A model generated the notes under the pieces. The model searched no databases. It was not told the DNA's origin and was given only the letters and a program-made list of their open reading frames with translations. From Pseudomonas fluorescens (lineage in GTDB: Bacteria; Pseudomonadota; Gammaproteobacteria; Pseudomonadales; Pseudomonadaceae), in the NCBI RefSeq assembly GCF_000802965.1, contig NZ_JSAK01000021.1:82873-146872 (forward strand): a DNA stretch of 64,000 nucleotides. The letters run 5' to 3'. This document shows positions 34,446-41,485 of this stretch, piece by piece. A program made the position numbers and the translations under genes. The first letter of the stretch is position 1, and the number at the start of each line of letters is the position of its first letter.

Positions 34446-35066
34446 ATGGGCAGAGCCAAGGAAAAAAACGCGACAGAGGACTACCGTTCCCTCGGCATTC
34501 TGGCGCTACACCGTGCCGGGGTGCTGCGCGCTGGCCATGCCGGCGGCTGGGAGTGGAAGCGCCGTGGTGAAGTGGTCGGGACAATCGGCATCGAATCTGA
34601 AAGCCAGACCCGGCTGCGTCTTCGGTATCAAGTGACATCGAATGGAGAAGTCGAGTCGAAGGATTACCCCGTCTCGATCACCTGGACACCTTGTCACCTT
34701 GGCGGCAATCGTCCGTGGTTCCTGTGTCCCTGTTGTGGCCGGCGAGTCGCCAAGCTGTACCTGCGCCGCGTGTTCGCCTGCCGTCACTGTATGCGCCTCA
34801 ACTACGCGAGCCAGCAAGCCAACAAGCGTGACCGTGCCGCCGAACATTCGGGGAAGCTGCGCGCTGCTCTGGGTTGCCCCGGAGGCTTCCTATCCATGTC
34901 TGCCGAGGCTATTCCGAAGCCAAAGGGCATGCACTGGCGGACATTCGATCGGAAGCTGAAACAGGTCAAGCGTGTAGACGCCCGAGCCTTGGCTGATGCT
35001 GGGGCTCTGCTCGTTAGCATCGAGCGGAGCTTGGGACAGGCCTACCGCGCCATCGCCCACTGCTGA
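34446..35066 (+). CDS. Zinc-ribbon hypothetical protein
   Basis: 206 aa. A central zinc ribbon (FLCPCCGRRVAKLYLRRVFACRHCMRLNY, about residues 95-125) has two CxxC pairs. The N-terminal part (about 15-85) is predicted beta and the C-terminal part is basic and helical. Such proteins are frequent in Pseudomonas islands near relaxase genes, but no function is known to me. It ends at the border of the repeat-rich non-coding block. Confidence 0.75.
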   Translation: MGRAKEKNATEDYRSLGILALHRAGVLRAGHAGGWEWKRRGEVVGTIGIESESQTRLRLRYQVTSNGEVESKDYPVSITWTPCHLGGNRPWFLCPCCGRRVAKLYLRRVFACRHCMRLNYASQQANKRDRAAEHSGKLRAALGCPGGFLSMSAEAIPKPKGMHWRTFDRKLKQVKRVDARALADAGALLVSIERSLGQAYRAIAHC

Positions 35067-35536
35067 CTATCTCCGGCGCGAACCTGGCTGGTAGTTGCCA
35101 GTGCGGTTGCCACGGAAAGCGGCATGGATGGCTATCAGGCCGATGCTGGCGACCTGTAGCAGGTCAGCCTGATACAGAGGCTGTTACAGCAAAACGTGCT
35201 GTTTCACGCAGTGATTTCACGCACTTGGTACGCAGGTCGGTACGCAGAAAAAGTACGCACTCACCAGTGCATGGCCGCAGCAAGTTCGCACTGAGGTTCG
35301 CACTAATGGTTCGCAGTGCGGGCGCGAACCTGGCCGGTTACCACTCCGCTGGTTACCAGTTTGGTTACCATGGAAAGCGGCCATTTTCACTGGTAACCAA
35401 GATCAAGGTTTCCACTCTGGTTGCCACGGTATCGCAGTGGGTTGCGCTGGAAACATGATCATTCGCAGACCAAGCCATCAAGTCCTGAAGCTATGGAAAA
35501 ATGGACAGGCCACCACGCGGAGGCCGCGTTTACCCC
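35067..35536. repeat. 470-base non-coding block with modular short repeats
   Basis: Successive groups of GTNNSCA-type words: GTTGCC (35094, 35106, 35420), GTACGC (35228, 35240, 35253), GTTCGC (35284, 35296, 35309; inverted 35324), GTTACC (35337, 35352, 35364; inverted 35392). A larger unit GGCGCGAACCTGGC(T/C)GGT is duplicated at 35075 and 35321, and (A/T)GGAAAGCGGC recurs about 37-49 bases after each copy. No credible gene lies here. Candidate origin, copy-control or partition-like site. Confidence 0.75.
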
Positions 35537-35737
35537 TCATAGCTTAAAGTTCTTCAGCGATTGCTTTATCGCTGCCTCCGCGACGGTTCTAGCTTGATCA
35601 TCGATCTCTTTGCGTGAGATAGCCCTTCCACACTTTTCGCATTTAGCACCGACAAAATCGCCTAGAGAGCGAATAGGTTTCGAGCTTTCAAAATTCGTTG
35701 AACCACATCTGCATTTCACTTGAGGAGCTGAGCTCAT
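35537..35737 (-). CDS. Small zinc-ribbon protein
   Basis: 66 aa from ATG 35737, preceded by AAAAGGATG. Cysteines in VKCRCGSTNF and KCEKCGRAISRKEID make a rubredoxin-like zinc ribbon at residues about 8-45; the C-terminus is one helix. Function unknown. Lies downstream of the relaxase gene on the same strand. Confidence 0.7.
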   Translation of the reverse strand: MSSAPQVKCRCGSTNFESSKPIRSLGDFVGAKCEKCGRAISRKEIDDQARTVAEAAIKQSLKNFKL

Positions 35738-36004
35738 ACCGCATCCTTTTGCTTGAAAGTGATTATCCACGCGGCAACTGTAGTTCGGGTTCTGAGTTTA
35801 GTCGTTACCCCAATCCGAATTTGGCCCTCGCTGAGGAGGCGGTGCATGAACCATGGGCGCAAGCAGTTTGAGTGTCCAGTGCGGACAGGTTTATGTGTGT
35901 AGAAAACTACACTCTGTGTAGGAATCAACACGGAGTCGGCACGGTTGCCAACTACCGGTCTCAATCCCACCCACTCCCCCAAAATGAGAGGTGGTGTGAA
36001 CGCC

Positions 36005-36955
36005 TCAGTGTGGCGTTATTGCCACGTCTGCCTCGGGCATTCGCCTAGTCCAGTCGGCGAGCTGATTGGCCAGCCGGTCGGCACGCTCCTTTTCCCGTCC
36101 TGCACTCAGAAGCGCTATCTCCAATGCCCGATCAACCTTGCCCAGACTCTCCGCTCGCTTTTCTAACCTGACCTCCAGATCCTCAAGCGCCCGGTGGGCC
36201 TCCCTATGTTCAACCCACTGCCGATCCAGAGCCGCCTGCCGCAAATGTAGCGCCTCAGTGGCTGAGCGCAGGAGCTTGTTCTGTATGGCCGAAGTCTTGG
36301 CCCTCAGCAGCAGCGCCTTGTAACTGGTCGTCTGTATCCCGACGACCGCAGCGGCCAGATCTGATCGTTCAATAAACGGCTCATCAACAGCGAGCGCCTG
36401 GTAATACTGGCTGACCTTCTGGTGGGTGGCTTTCGCTCCCTCGATGCCGCGCAGTAGCCCGAAAGGCTTCCCGCACCAATGATGAAAGTCGGACTGCATC
36501 TTGCGCAGCTTGGCGGCACCACCAAGGAAATCACGAGCAGACAGTCTCCCGTCCCGGGTCATCGGCACGGCGTACACGACAAGGTGGGGTGTTCTTTCAT
36601 CTAGGTGAACCGTTGCACTGACAATGTTATCGCCTCCGTGCCGAGCCTTCAGCCAGGCTATGGCCCGGTCAAAGTAGCCGCCCGTGTCGGACATCGTCCC
36701 GCCGTGTCGGGCGAATGCCTCGGGGCTCGCGGTAATCAGATATTCAATGCAGAGCACGGCACCCTTGCGCCTGCGTTCCGGCAGCTTGGCCAAGACCGCA
36801 TTGGCAAGACCGCCAGCAGTCGACGCGCCACCAACATGCACATTGGCTGCGCCATTGGAGTTCGGTGTGGGCATCTCTCGAAAGGTGTGTCGGCCAGATC
36901 CAATAATCCCAGCGACCGACTTCAGCTTTTTTGTTCTTAGTATCGTGTAAGGCAT
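36005..36955 (-). CDS. mobV: MobV-family relaxase (plasmid recombination enzyme)
   Basis: 316 aa from ATG 36955, giving the family N-terminus MPYTILRTKKLKSVAGIIGSGRH. The metal-binding motif HLDERTPH is at residues 117-124, as in MobM/Pre proteins. The rest is a helical coiled-coil C-terminus (about 200-305). MobV relaxases nick oriT and pilot single-stranded DNA into a conjugative channel encoded elsewhere. A hairpin resembling an oriT lies 76 bases upstream. No coupling protein or T4SS is nearby. Confidence 0.92.
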   Translation of the reverse strand: MPYTILRTKKLKSVAGIIGSGRHTFREMPTPNSNGAANVHVGGASTAGGLANAVLAKLPERRRKGAVLCIEYLITASPEAFARHGGTMSDTGGYFDRAIAWLKARHGGDNIVSATVHLDERTPHLVVYAVPMTRDGRLSARDFLGGAAKLRKMQSDFHHWCGKPFGLLRGIEGAKATHQKVSQYYQALAVDEPFIERSDLAAAVVGIQTTSYKALLLRAKTSAIQNKLLRSATEALHLRQAALDRQWVEHREAHRALEDLEVRLEKRAESLGKVDRALEIALLSAGREKERADRLANQLADWTRRMPEADVAITPH

Positions 36956-37030
36956 GGCAGCCTCCACCGTGCTGAGTGTTCTCATCTTCAGCGTGCGGGT
37001 GGAGCGAAGGCCGGCGCAACTCACCCCAAG

Positions 37031-37061
37031 CGCAGCTTGTGTACTCACTACACAAACTGCG
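37031..37061. other. Candidate oriT hairpin upstream of mobV
   Basis: CGCAGCTTGTGTA-CTCAC-TACACAAACTGCG: 13-base arms with one mismatch, between the mobV start and the divergent small gene. A second hairpin, CTTCC-TTC-GGAAG, lies at 37073-37085. MobV nick sites usually sit in such inverted repeats just upstream of the relaxase gene. Confidence 0.5.
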
Positions 37062-37272
37062 TTTGTTGTTCGCTTCCTTCGGAAGAAAAGCAGCTCCGTA
37101 GCTCACTGCCTTGCGGCCCCTTTCGTGATCGTCGATCAATAACCCTGATCTAAACCCAGCCGGTTATTTCCGACCTCAAACGCCCCAAAAGACCAGTGTT
37201 GAATTAACGCCGTGAGCTCCCCCGTTTGAACAGCGCTGCTACGCTTTCGTTTTCTCGAATGGAGTCGAAGCG

Positions 37273-37491
37273 ATGCCTACCCCTGAATACTCTCTCCCGG
37301 ATGTGCTTGAACGCTTGTATCACAACCAGCTCGCCTTAGAGGCTGCGCTGATGGAACTGACCTTGCTAGTCGAAAGCCAGGGTCATGCTGAGGTCGGGGA
37401 CAATATTCGGAGTGCGCTGAACGCGATCGGTGAAAACGCCGGACATATCAATCAGGGGCTGGCCAGACTGAAAACGCAGGGCGCGACGTAA
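37273..37491 (+). CDS. Small helical hypothetical protein
   Basis: 72 aa, entirely helical by composition (DVLERLYHNQLALEAALMELTLLVESQG). GGAG lies 9 bases before the ATG. Divergent from mobV and upstream of two regulator genes. Not recognised; could be an accessory mobilisation or regulatory protein. Confidence 0.65.
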   Translation: MPTPEYSLPDVLERLYHNQLALEAALMELTLLVESQGHAEVGDNIRSALNAIGENAGHINQGLARLKTQGAT

Positions 37492-37514
37492 GCCAGCACC
37501 CAATTCAAGGGGCG

Positions 37515-37772
37515 ATGATGGACGATGACAGCGAAGTAGTATTTGTTGCCGGCCTGGGAAAGATGCTCGGACGCACCGAGGCGGCGGTCAGACAGGGGAT
37601 GACTCGCGGCGTCGACTGGTTGCCAAAGAGCTTCAGAATGGGCACCAGACACTGCTGGCTGAAGGCTGATGTTCGGGAGTTTCTGCGCGCCTGCCGGGAC
37701 GGCGAGAACAAAGCGCCGAAGGTTGGTAGACCGCGGCAGACACCGCCAACACTGAGAGATATTAGGAAATGA
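37515..37772 (+). CDS. Small HTH-like regulator
   Basis: 85 aa. VVFVAGLGKMLGRTEAAVRQGMTRGVDWLPKSFRMG (residues about 8-43) looks like a helix-turn-helix_17/excisionase-type domain followed by WLKADVREFLRAC. Basic C-terminal tail. Its TGA overlaps the next ATG (ATGA), so the two regulators are co-translated. Confidence 0.7.
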   Translation: MMDDDSEVVFVAGLGKMLGRTEAAVRQGMTRGVDWLPKSFRMGTRHCWLKADVREFLRACRDGENKAPKVGRPRQTPPTLRDIRK

Positions 37773-37984
37773 CAGCGGGCATCGATCGCTTCATTCGCCT
37801 CGACGAGGTGCTTCACATCACCGGCCTTGGCCGAAACACGGTTTATCGTCGGATCAGGGAAGGCACCTTCCCCAAACAGGTCAGGATAGGGCCCAACTCT
37901 GTGGCCTGGCGCCAATCAGCGATCGTTAAATGGATGCATGATCTAGGCCTAGCTGGCGATTGCAGGCTGGATGGTGGCACATAG
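37769..37984 (+). CDS. Second AlpA-family regulator
   Basis: 71 aa. FIRLDEVLHITGLGRNTVYRRIREGTFPKQVRIGPNSVAWRQSAIVKWM is a full AlpA domain (residues 8-56). It differs from the AlpA at 23,844 (for example FPKQVRIGPN rather than FPRPVPLSN). Probably controls excision or the right-end genes. Confidence 0.85.
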   Translation: MTAGIDRFIRLDEVLHITGLGRNTVYRRIREGTFPKQVRIGPNSVAWRQSAIVKWMHDLGLAGDCRLDGGT

Positions 37985-37993
37985 TTTAAAATT

Positions 37994-38018
37994 GAAAAGC
38001 CCGGCGCTGGGCCGGGCT
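37994..38018 (-). terminator. Terminator of the protease operon
   Basis: AGCCCGGC-CCAGC-GCCGGGCT followed by TTTTC on the minus strand; it lies about 40 bases beyond the 76-aa gene. Confidence 0.75.
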
Positions 38019-38059
38019 AATCATTTGTGTTTTCGCTCGGCGTCTACTGGCCCGGGCCT

Positions 38060-38290
38060 TCAATACGCTCGCGCGAGAGGCGCTACCTCCTGCAATATCT
38101 CGAACCCGTCCATGGTCGACGGGATTCTTGATTGCAGATAACGGTACTGCGGAGCTATGAACACCTTTATAGCTAGTGCATGTCCTGGGCGAAAAAAAGT
38201 CGAGATCGACACTGCGCAATCTGATGGAGGCTGGATAACCTGAATCAGGTGTTCAGCTGCCATCACTGGATCTGCGCGATCGCTAGACAT
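38060..38290 (-). CDS. 76-aa protein translationally coupled to the protease
   Basis: Its ATG (38290) overlaps the last codons of the protease gene by 8 bases and has a perfect AGGAGGT site four bases upstream. The sequence reads as a small alpha/beta domain (HLIQVIQPP, SISTFFRPGHALAIKVFIA) with no recognised family. Tight coupling implies a partner, inhibitor or sensor for the protease; this is inference. Confidence 0.75.
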   Translation of the reverse strand: MSSDRADPVMAAEHLIQVIQPPSDCAVSISTFFRPGHALAIKVFIAPQYRYLQSRIPSTMDGFEILQEVAPLARAY

Positions 38291-39443
38291 TATGACCTCC
38301 TATCAATGTTGCTCCGAACGCTTCAAGAATCGGCCTTAAGGGCAACATCAATGACTTTGTGCCGCCGGGAGCCATTGAGTCTGGGCCGCCGGCAAAGATT
38401 AAACCAACTGCAGCTATTGGCCTTCCGTGATCGTCAACCTGTACAACGAGCGAGCCAGAATCTCCGGAAGAAGAGAAATCAGATTGTAGGCCATGGATCG
38501 TAAAAGCATTAGCAAAACGTATGACGCCAGTGAACCCGTAGCTCTGCGCTTGGTAGTTGATCCCAATAGGGCGAAGCTCTTTACTAACGATCTGACCCTT
38601 GGTATGCCTAGTGGTTCGGCCTACCTTTTCTACTTTCATCCCTTCGACCGGGTCTGCTACCGCTATCGGTGTGTCAAAAGCATTGCCCTGCATAGAGCTC
38701 ACAGATGCAACGTTATTGATCCGAAAAATCGCGCCGTCGAGATTACCGGCAATATCAATATTGCCTAGCGATCCGACCTTCATCTCCAGAGCTTTGACGT
38801 GAAAGCCGAGGGTAAACGGAGCCAGCACACCGGCCCCTACATCGATTACGCCGGGAGCCAATATTGGAGTTTCTGGCTGAACATGGCTGCACAGAGCGCT
38901 TACATGGTTGTTCGTCAAACCGTAGATTAGCCCGTCAGCCAGCTTAACTAGAGCCCCCATGGTTCCCGCCGAAGCGTCGTTGCCCGGCGAGATGGACGAG
39001 CCGCAGCTATAAAACTGAACCCCTGTTGCCGCTTTGTGTAACGCATAAGAAGCGCCCTGGGCAGAGCCAAGATGCTTGCCTATTGTGTCAATCTGACCCT
39101 GAGGGTACGCAATACCGTTGCCACGAACGTTTGTCGGCAGAGTCTGCTGATCTTTCAGCGTCACTTTCTTCTTCGTATAAATGAAGATCGTCTTGCTTGT
39201 CGAATTGTAGGAAATTGACTGAATTTCTTTGTGCCGCAGAATTTGCTCAGCGTCGGCCGATAGCTGTATGGGGCCGACAGCATCCAAATATGTGGCATCA
39301 ACATCGGGTGGTAGGTGTTCGAGCAGCCCTCGGCTGATCGCCCACTTTGCGAGGCCGCTAGCAACCTGATGCGTCGTAAGCGGTTGAGGCGGTGCCGCAA
39401 CTGGTGCGAGCGGAATAGGTGCGATCGGGTTGTTCTGGCTCAT
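38283..39443 (-). CDS. Trypsin-like serine protease
   Basis: 386 aa from ATG 39443 (GGAAG before it). Residues about 1-110 form an N-terminal region with a Pro-rich segment and a predicted ligand-like fold; the protease domain covers about 140-375. The catalytic triad is apparent: His180 in LTNNHV, Asp236 in NLDGAI and Ser329 in SGDSGS. No signal peptide, so it should act in the cytoplasm. Cytoplasmic trypsin-like proteases in mobile elements are often linked to conflict systems. It forms an operon with the 76-aa gene. Confidence 0.85.
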   Translation of the reverse strand: MSQNNPIAPIPLAPVAAPPQPLTTHQVASGLAKWAISRGLLEHLPPDVDATYLDAVGPIQLSADAEQILRHKEIQSISYNSTSKTIFIYTKKKVTLKDQQTLPTNVRGNGIAYPQGQIDTIGKHLGSAQGASYALHKAATGVQFYSCGSSISPGNDASAGTMGALVKLADGLIYGLTNNHVSALCSHVQPETPILAPGVIDVGAGVLAPFTLGFHVKALEMKVGSLGNIDIAGNLDGAIFRINNVASVSSMQGNAFDTPIAVADPVEGMKVEKVGRTTRHTKGQIVSKELRPIGINYQAQSYGFTGVIRFANAFTIHGLQSDFSSSGDSGSLVVQVDDHGRPIAAVGLIFAGGPDSMAPGGTKSLMLPLRPILEAFGATLIGGHNV

Positions 39444-39636
39444 GCGGCTTACTTCCAACCATCAAGGTAAAAGGCGGAAGGTCGCCAATAGCAAATCCTT
39501 CCATGTCTTATTAGGTGCGTCCTTACAAATCGCCGCTTTGCCACACGCTGCGTTGGTGTCAGCTGAAGCAAGTGACGTCCCAGCATTCATTATCGCGAGC
39601 CGAAATGTAAACGATCATTTTGAGGAATGCGAAAAT

Positions 39637-39909
39637 ATGCGTTATTTGACCATCAGAAAGTTTTCTAGCGAGTCGGGGTACACCGAGGCCGCGATTCGAG
39701 CAAAGATCGCTGACGGCACCTGGGAAAAAGATTACGTTTGGCGAAAGGCGCCTGATGGGCGGGTGCTGATCGACGTCGATGGCTACGAAGCATGGGTGGA
39801 GATGGGAAAACCGTCGGCGACCAATCGAGCAGATAAACTCCGATCACGACTGAGCCCCGCGCCGCTGATGCGCAAGGCAAAACTCGGAAGCCCGAAACCG
39901 CTGGAGTGA
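39637..39909 (+). CDS. xis: Excisionase-like protein
   Basis: 90 aa from ATG 39637 (GAGGAATGCGAAA before it); an open frame extends upstream to 39430 but without a ribosome-binding site. YLTIRKFSSESGYTEAAIRAKIADGTWEKDYVWRKAPDGRVLIDVDGYEAWVE is the winged-helix excisionase fold of residues 3-55. Placed 180 bases from attR, reading toward it, opposite the integrase at attL. Confidence 0.85.
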   Translation: MRYLTIRKFSSESGYTEAAIRAKIADGTWEKDYVWRKAPDGRVLIDVDGYEAWVEMGKPSATNRADKLRSRLSPAPLMRKAKLGSPKPLE

Positions 39910-40006
39910 TGCCGCTCGTCGGATCAATCCGACTTACCAAATGGTCGCTTTCGAGCACCTTCTGGTGAAAAGAAAAAGGCCAAAACCCACCTAGCAGCGA
40001 GCGCCA

Positions 40007-40025
40007 TGTATCCCCACCTGTATCC
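40007..40025. repeat. TGTATCC repeats beside attR
   Basis: TGTATCC at 40007-40013 and 40019-40025, the same word found four times beside attL. Candidate integrase or excisionase arm sites. The rest of the 39,910-40,088 stretch shows no gene. Confidence 0.5.
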
Positions 40026-40088
40026 CTCGCACAAAAATAAAGACAAATATTCAATAAACACAGATGGTTAAGCGCTCAGTTCAAATGT

Positions 40089-40107
40089 CTGTGTAGCCAC
40101 CAAGTAC
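40089..40107 (+). other. attR core of the integrated element
   Basis: Perfect copy of the 19-base attL core CTGTGTAGCCACCAAGTAC. Bases just before it (GTTCAAATGT) keep partial similarity to the tRNA T arm, then diverge. Confidence 0.93.
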
Positions 40108-40108
40108 T

Positions 40109-40143
40109 AAAAACGGCTTACCGAAAGGTAGGCCGTTTTTTTA
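40109..40143 (+). terminator. Original tRNA-Met terminator, displaced by the element
   Basis: AAAACGGCTTACC-GAAA-GGTAGGCCGTTTTTTT, a long stem with a GAAA loop and T run starting two bases after the attR core. Before integration it would have directly followed the tRNA. Confidence 0.88.
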
Positions 40144-40210
40144 TGCCCCGAGAAAAGCGGCTCCGAAGTACAGCCCGGTCTTGGCTCACCGGGCCATAGC
40201 AAATACCGCT

Positions 40211-41320
40211 TCAGGATCGCGTCGCTGCCAGCGCCGACAACGCCCGTTCCCATATCTGCCAGGTGCGCAGCCAGACCATGGCCTGCCAGTCGCTGTCCGC
40301 AGGATAAAACTGCTCGAGCAGATTCAGTTTGATGTCACGCCCCACAGCATCGTTCGGATTACCGTGCAGGTGTAGCCAGTGGTCATCGCGCAGATGACGA
40401 TGCACGTCCGGCCCCGGATACGTCCCGCATTCGATAACGAATGGCATCAACCGCACCTGCGGCAACGCATTGATCAAAGCCTGCGAGGTATAACCCGTGG
40501 CAGTGGCCGCCACGCCGGTTTCGCTCAGGGTGTCTGCACCGGTTTGCAAGGCGTAGAGCCACGGGCCATAAATCGCCTGGGCGTCGCTCAGCGCCGGATA
40601 GGCTGCTTCGGTAATCGTCAGCAACATCGGGTGACCGTAATCCCCTGCACCGGTGTGCAAGTCAAAGCACATGGCGACTTCAGCATGGGCGACGTGCTTT
40701 TGAATAATCTGGTGCAACGTACGGTTCGACCAACTCGGCGCCCGCCCGCCGTAGAACAATCCATCGGGATGCGCATGCTGACCACCTTCGACAATCGACA
40801 TCACCGCCGACCAGCCATGGGCGCGGATTTGCGCATCAAGCAAGGCATCGGCGCGCTCACGCTCGGGACCTTTCAATTGAGCGCAGGCATAGATTTCATG
40901 AAGGTCGTTATAAGCCTGGTTGTCCGGCAGCGGCCCATTGAAATTCAGGTGATTGCGGTTCAGGTCGATGTTGTCTTCGTTGACCCGACGCAACCACGCC
41001 ATGCCCCAGGGGTTGATCGAATGGATCATCACCACTGCGACATCTGCTGGTAACGAACGCTTGCCCAGCTCCTGCAACCATTTGATCTGGCACCCCGAGC
41101 CATAGAAGCCTTCCACACCATGGGTGCCGCTAAGCGCAATTAACAGGCGTTTGGCAGCAGGATCGCCGAGTACCGCGACGTCCGTGCTCAGCGGCTCGTC
41201 AAAAGGACCGCGGAGCGGGTGCGGGTACTCGGTCAGCGTCGCCCCTGCCGCGCTCGCTGCCGCGAGGAATTGTTCACGCTGGGATCGGTAGCTGGGCTGG
41301 GTCGGGAACTCGGTCTGCAT
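40211..41320 (-). CDS. DUF2817 (M14-like) carboxypeptidase-family protein
   Basis: 369 aa from ATG 41320 with GAGG upstream. Metallopeptidase-like residues appear in SGTHGVEGFYGSG, NEDNIDLNRN, and CFDLHTGAGDYGHP. The family resembles M14 carboxypeptidases and succinylglutamate desuccinylases; the substrate is unknown. No signal peptide is seen. Confidence 0.88.
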   Translation of the reverse strand: MQTEFPTQPSYRSQREQFLAAASAAGATLTEYPHPLRGPFDEPLSTDVAVLGDPAAKRLLIALSGTHGVEGFYGSGCQIKWLQELGKRSLPADVAVVMIHSINPWGMAWLRRVNEDNIDLNRNHLNFNGPLPDNQAYNDLHEIYACAQLKGPERERADALLDAQIRAHGWSAVMSIVEGGQHAHPDGLFYGGRAPSWSNRTLHQIIQKHVAHAEVAMCFDLHTGAGDYGHPMLLTITEAAYPALSDAQAIYGPWLYALQTGADTLSETGVAATATGYTSQALINALPQVRLMPFVIECGTYPGPDVHRHLRDDHWLHLHGNPNDAVGRDIKLNLLEQFYPADSDWQAMVWLRTWQIWERALSALAATRS

Positions 41321-41485
41321 GATTGCCTCTTGTTGAATTTCTGGCTTTGCTGATAGCAACGACCCTACAGAAAATCCCTGCGCTGAAGAAGGACAAAAGC
41401 CTCTTGGAGCCGGGACCCGGTTTGCGTCACTCGGTGGTGGCCGATAAAGTCCACGAACCCTTTTCCAACGGACGGAGTGCCCCGC

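Larger units (their letters stand above)
21296..40107. mobile_element. 18.8-kb integrative element (satellite/mobilizable hybrid) in tRNA-Met
   Basis: Direct 19-bp repeats at both ends, integrase next to attL reading inward and an excisionase-like gene next to attR. The cargo is a mixture: AlpA/KilA-N phage-type regulators, a primase-helicase pair, podovirus-type ejection proteins, a MobV relaxase and a protease module. Virion assembly, packaging and conjugation genes are absent, so transfer would need a helper phage, a helper plasmid or both. Several genes and spacers are AT-richer than the flanking core. Confidence 0.9.

Noticed and set aside
35067..35536. CRISPR array
   Set aside because: Repeats are 6-8 bases with variable words and irregular spacing; no long identical repeats or cas genes.
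35734..35982. 82-codon frame downstream of mobV
   Set aside because: Non-ATG start, no clear ribosome-binding site, odd composition; only the ATGA overlap with the next gene supports it.
39430..39636. N-terminal extension of the excisionase-like gene
   Set aside because: Overlaps the protease start region and lacks a ribosome-binding site, whereas ATG 39637 has GAGGAATGCG.
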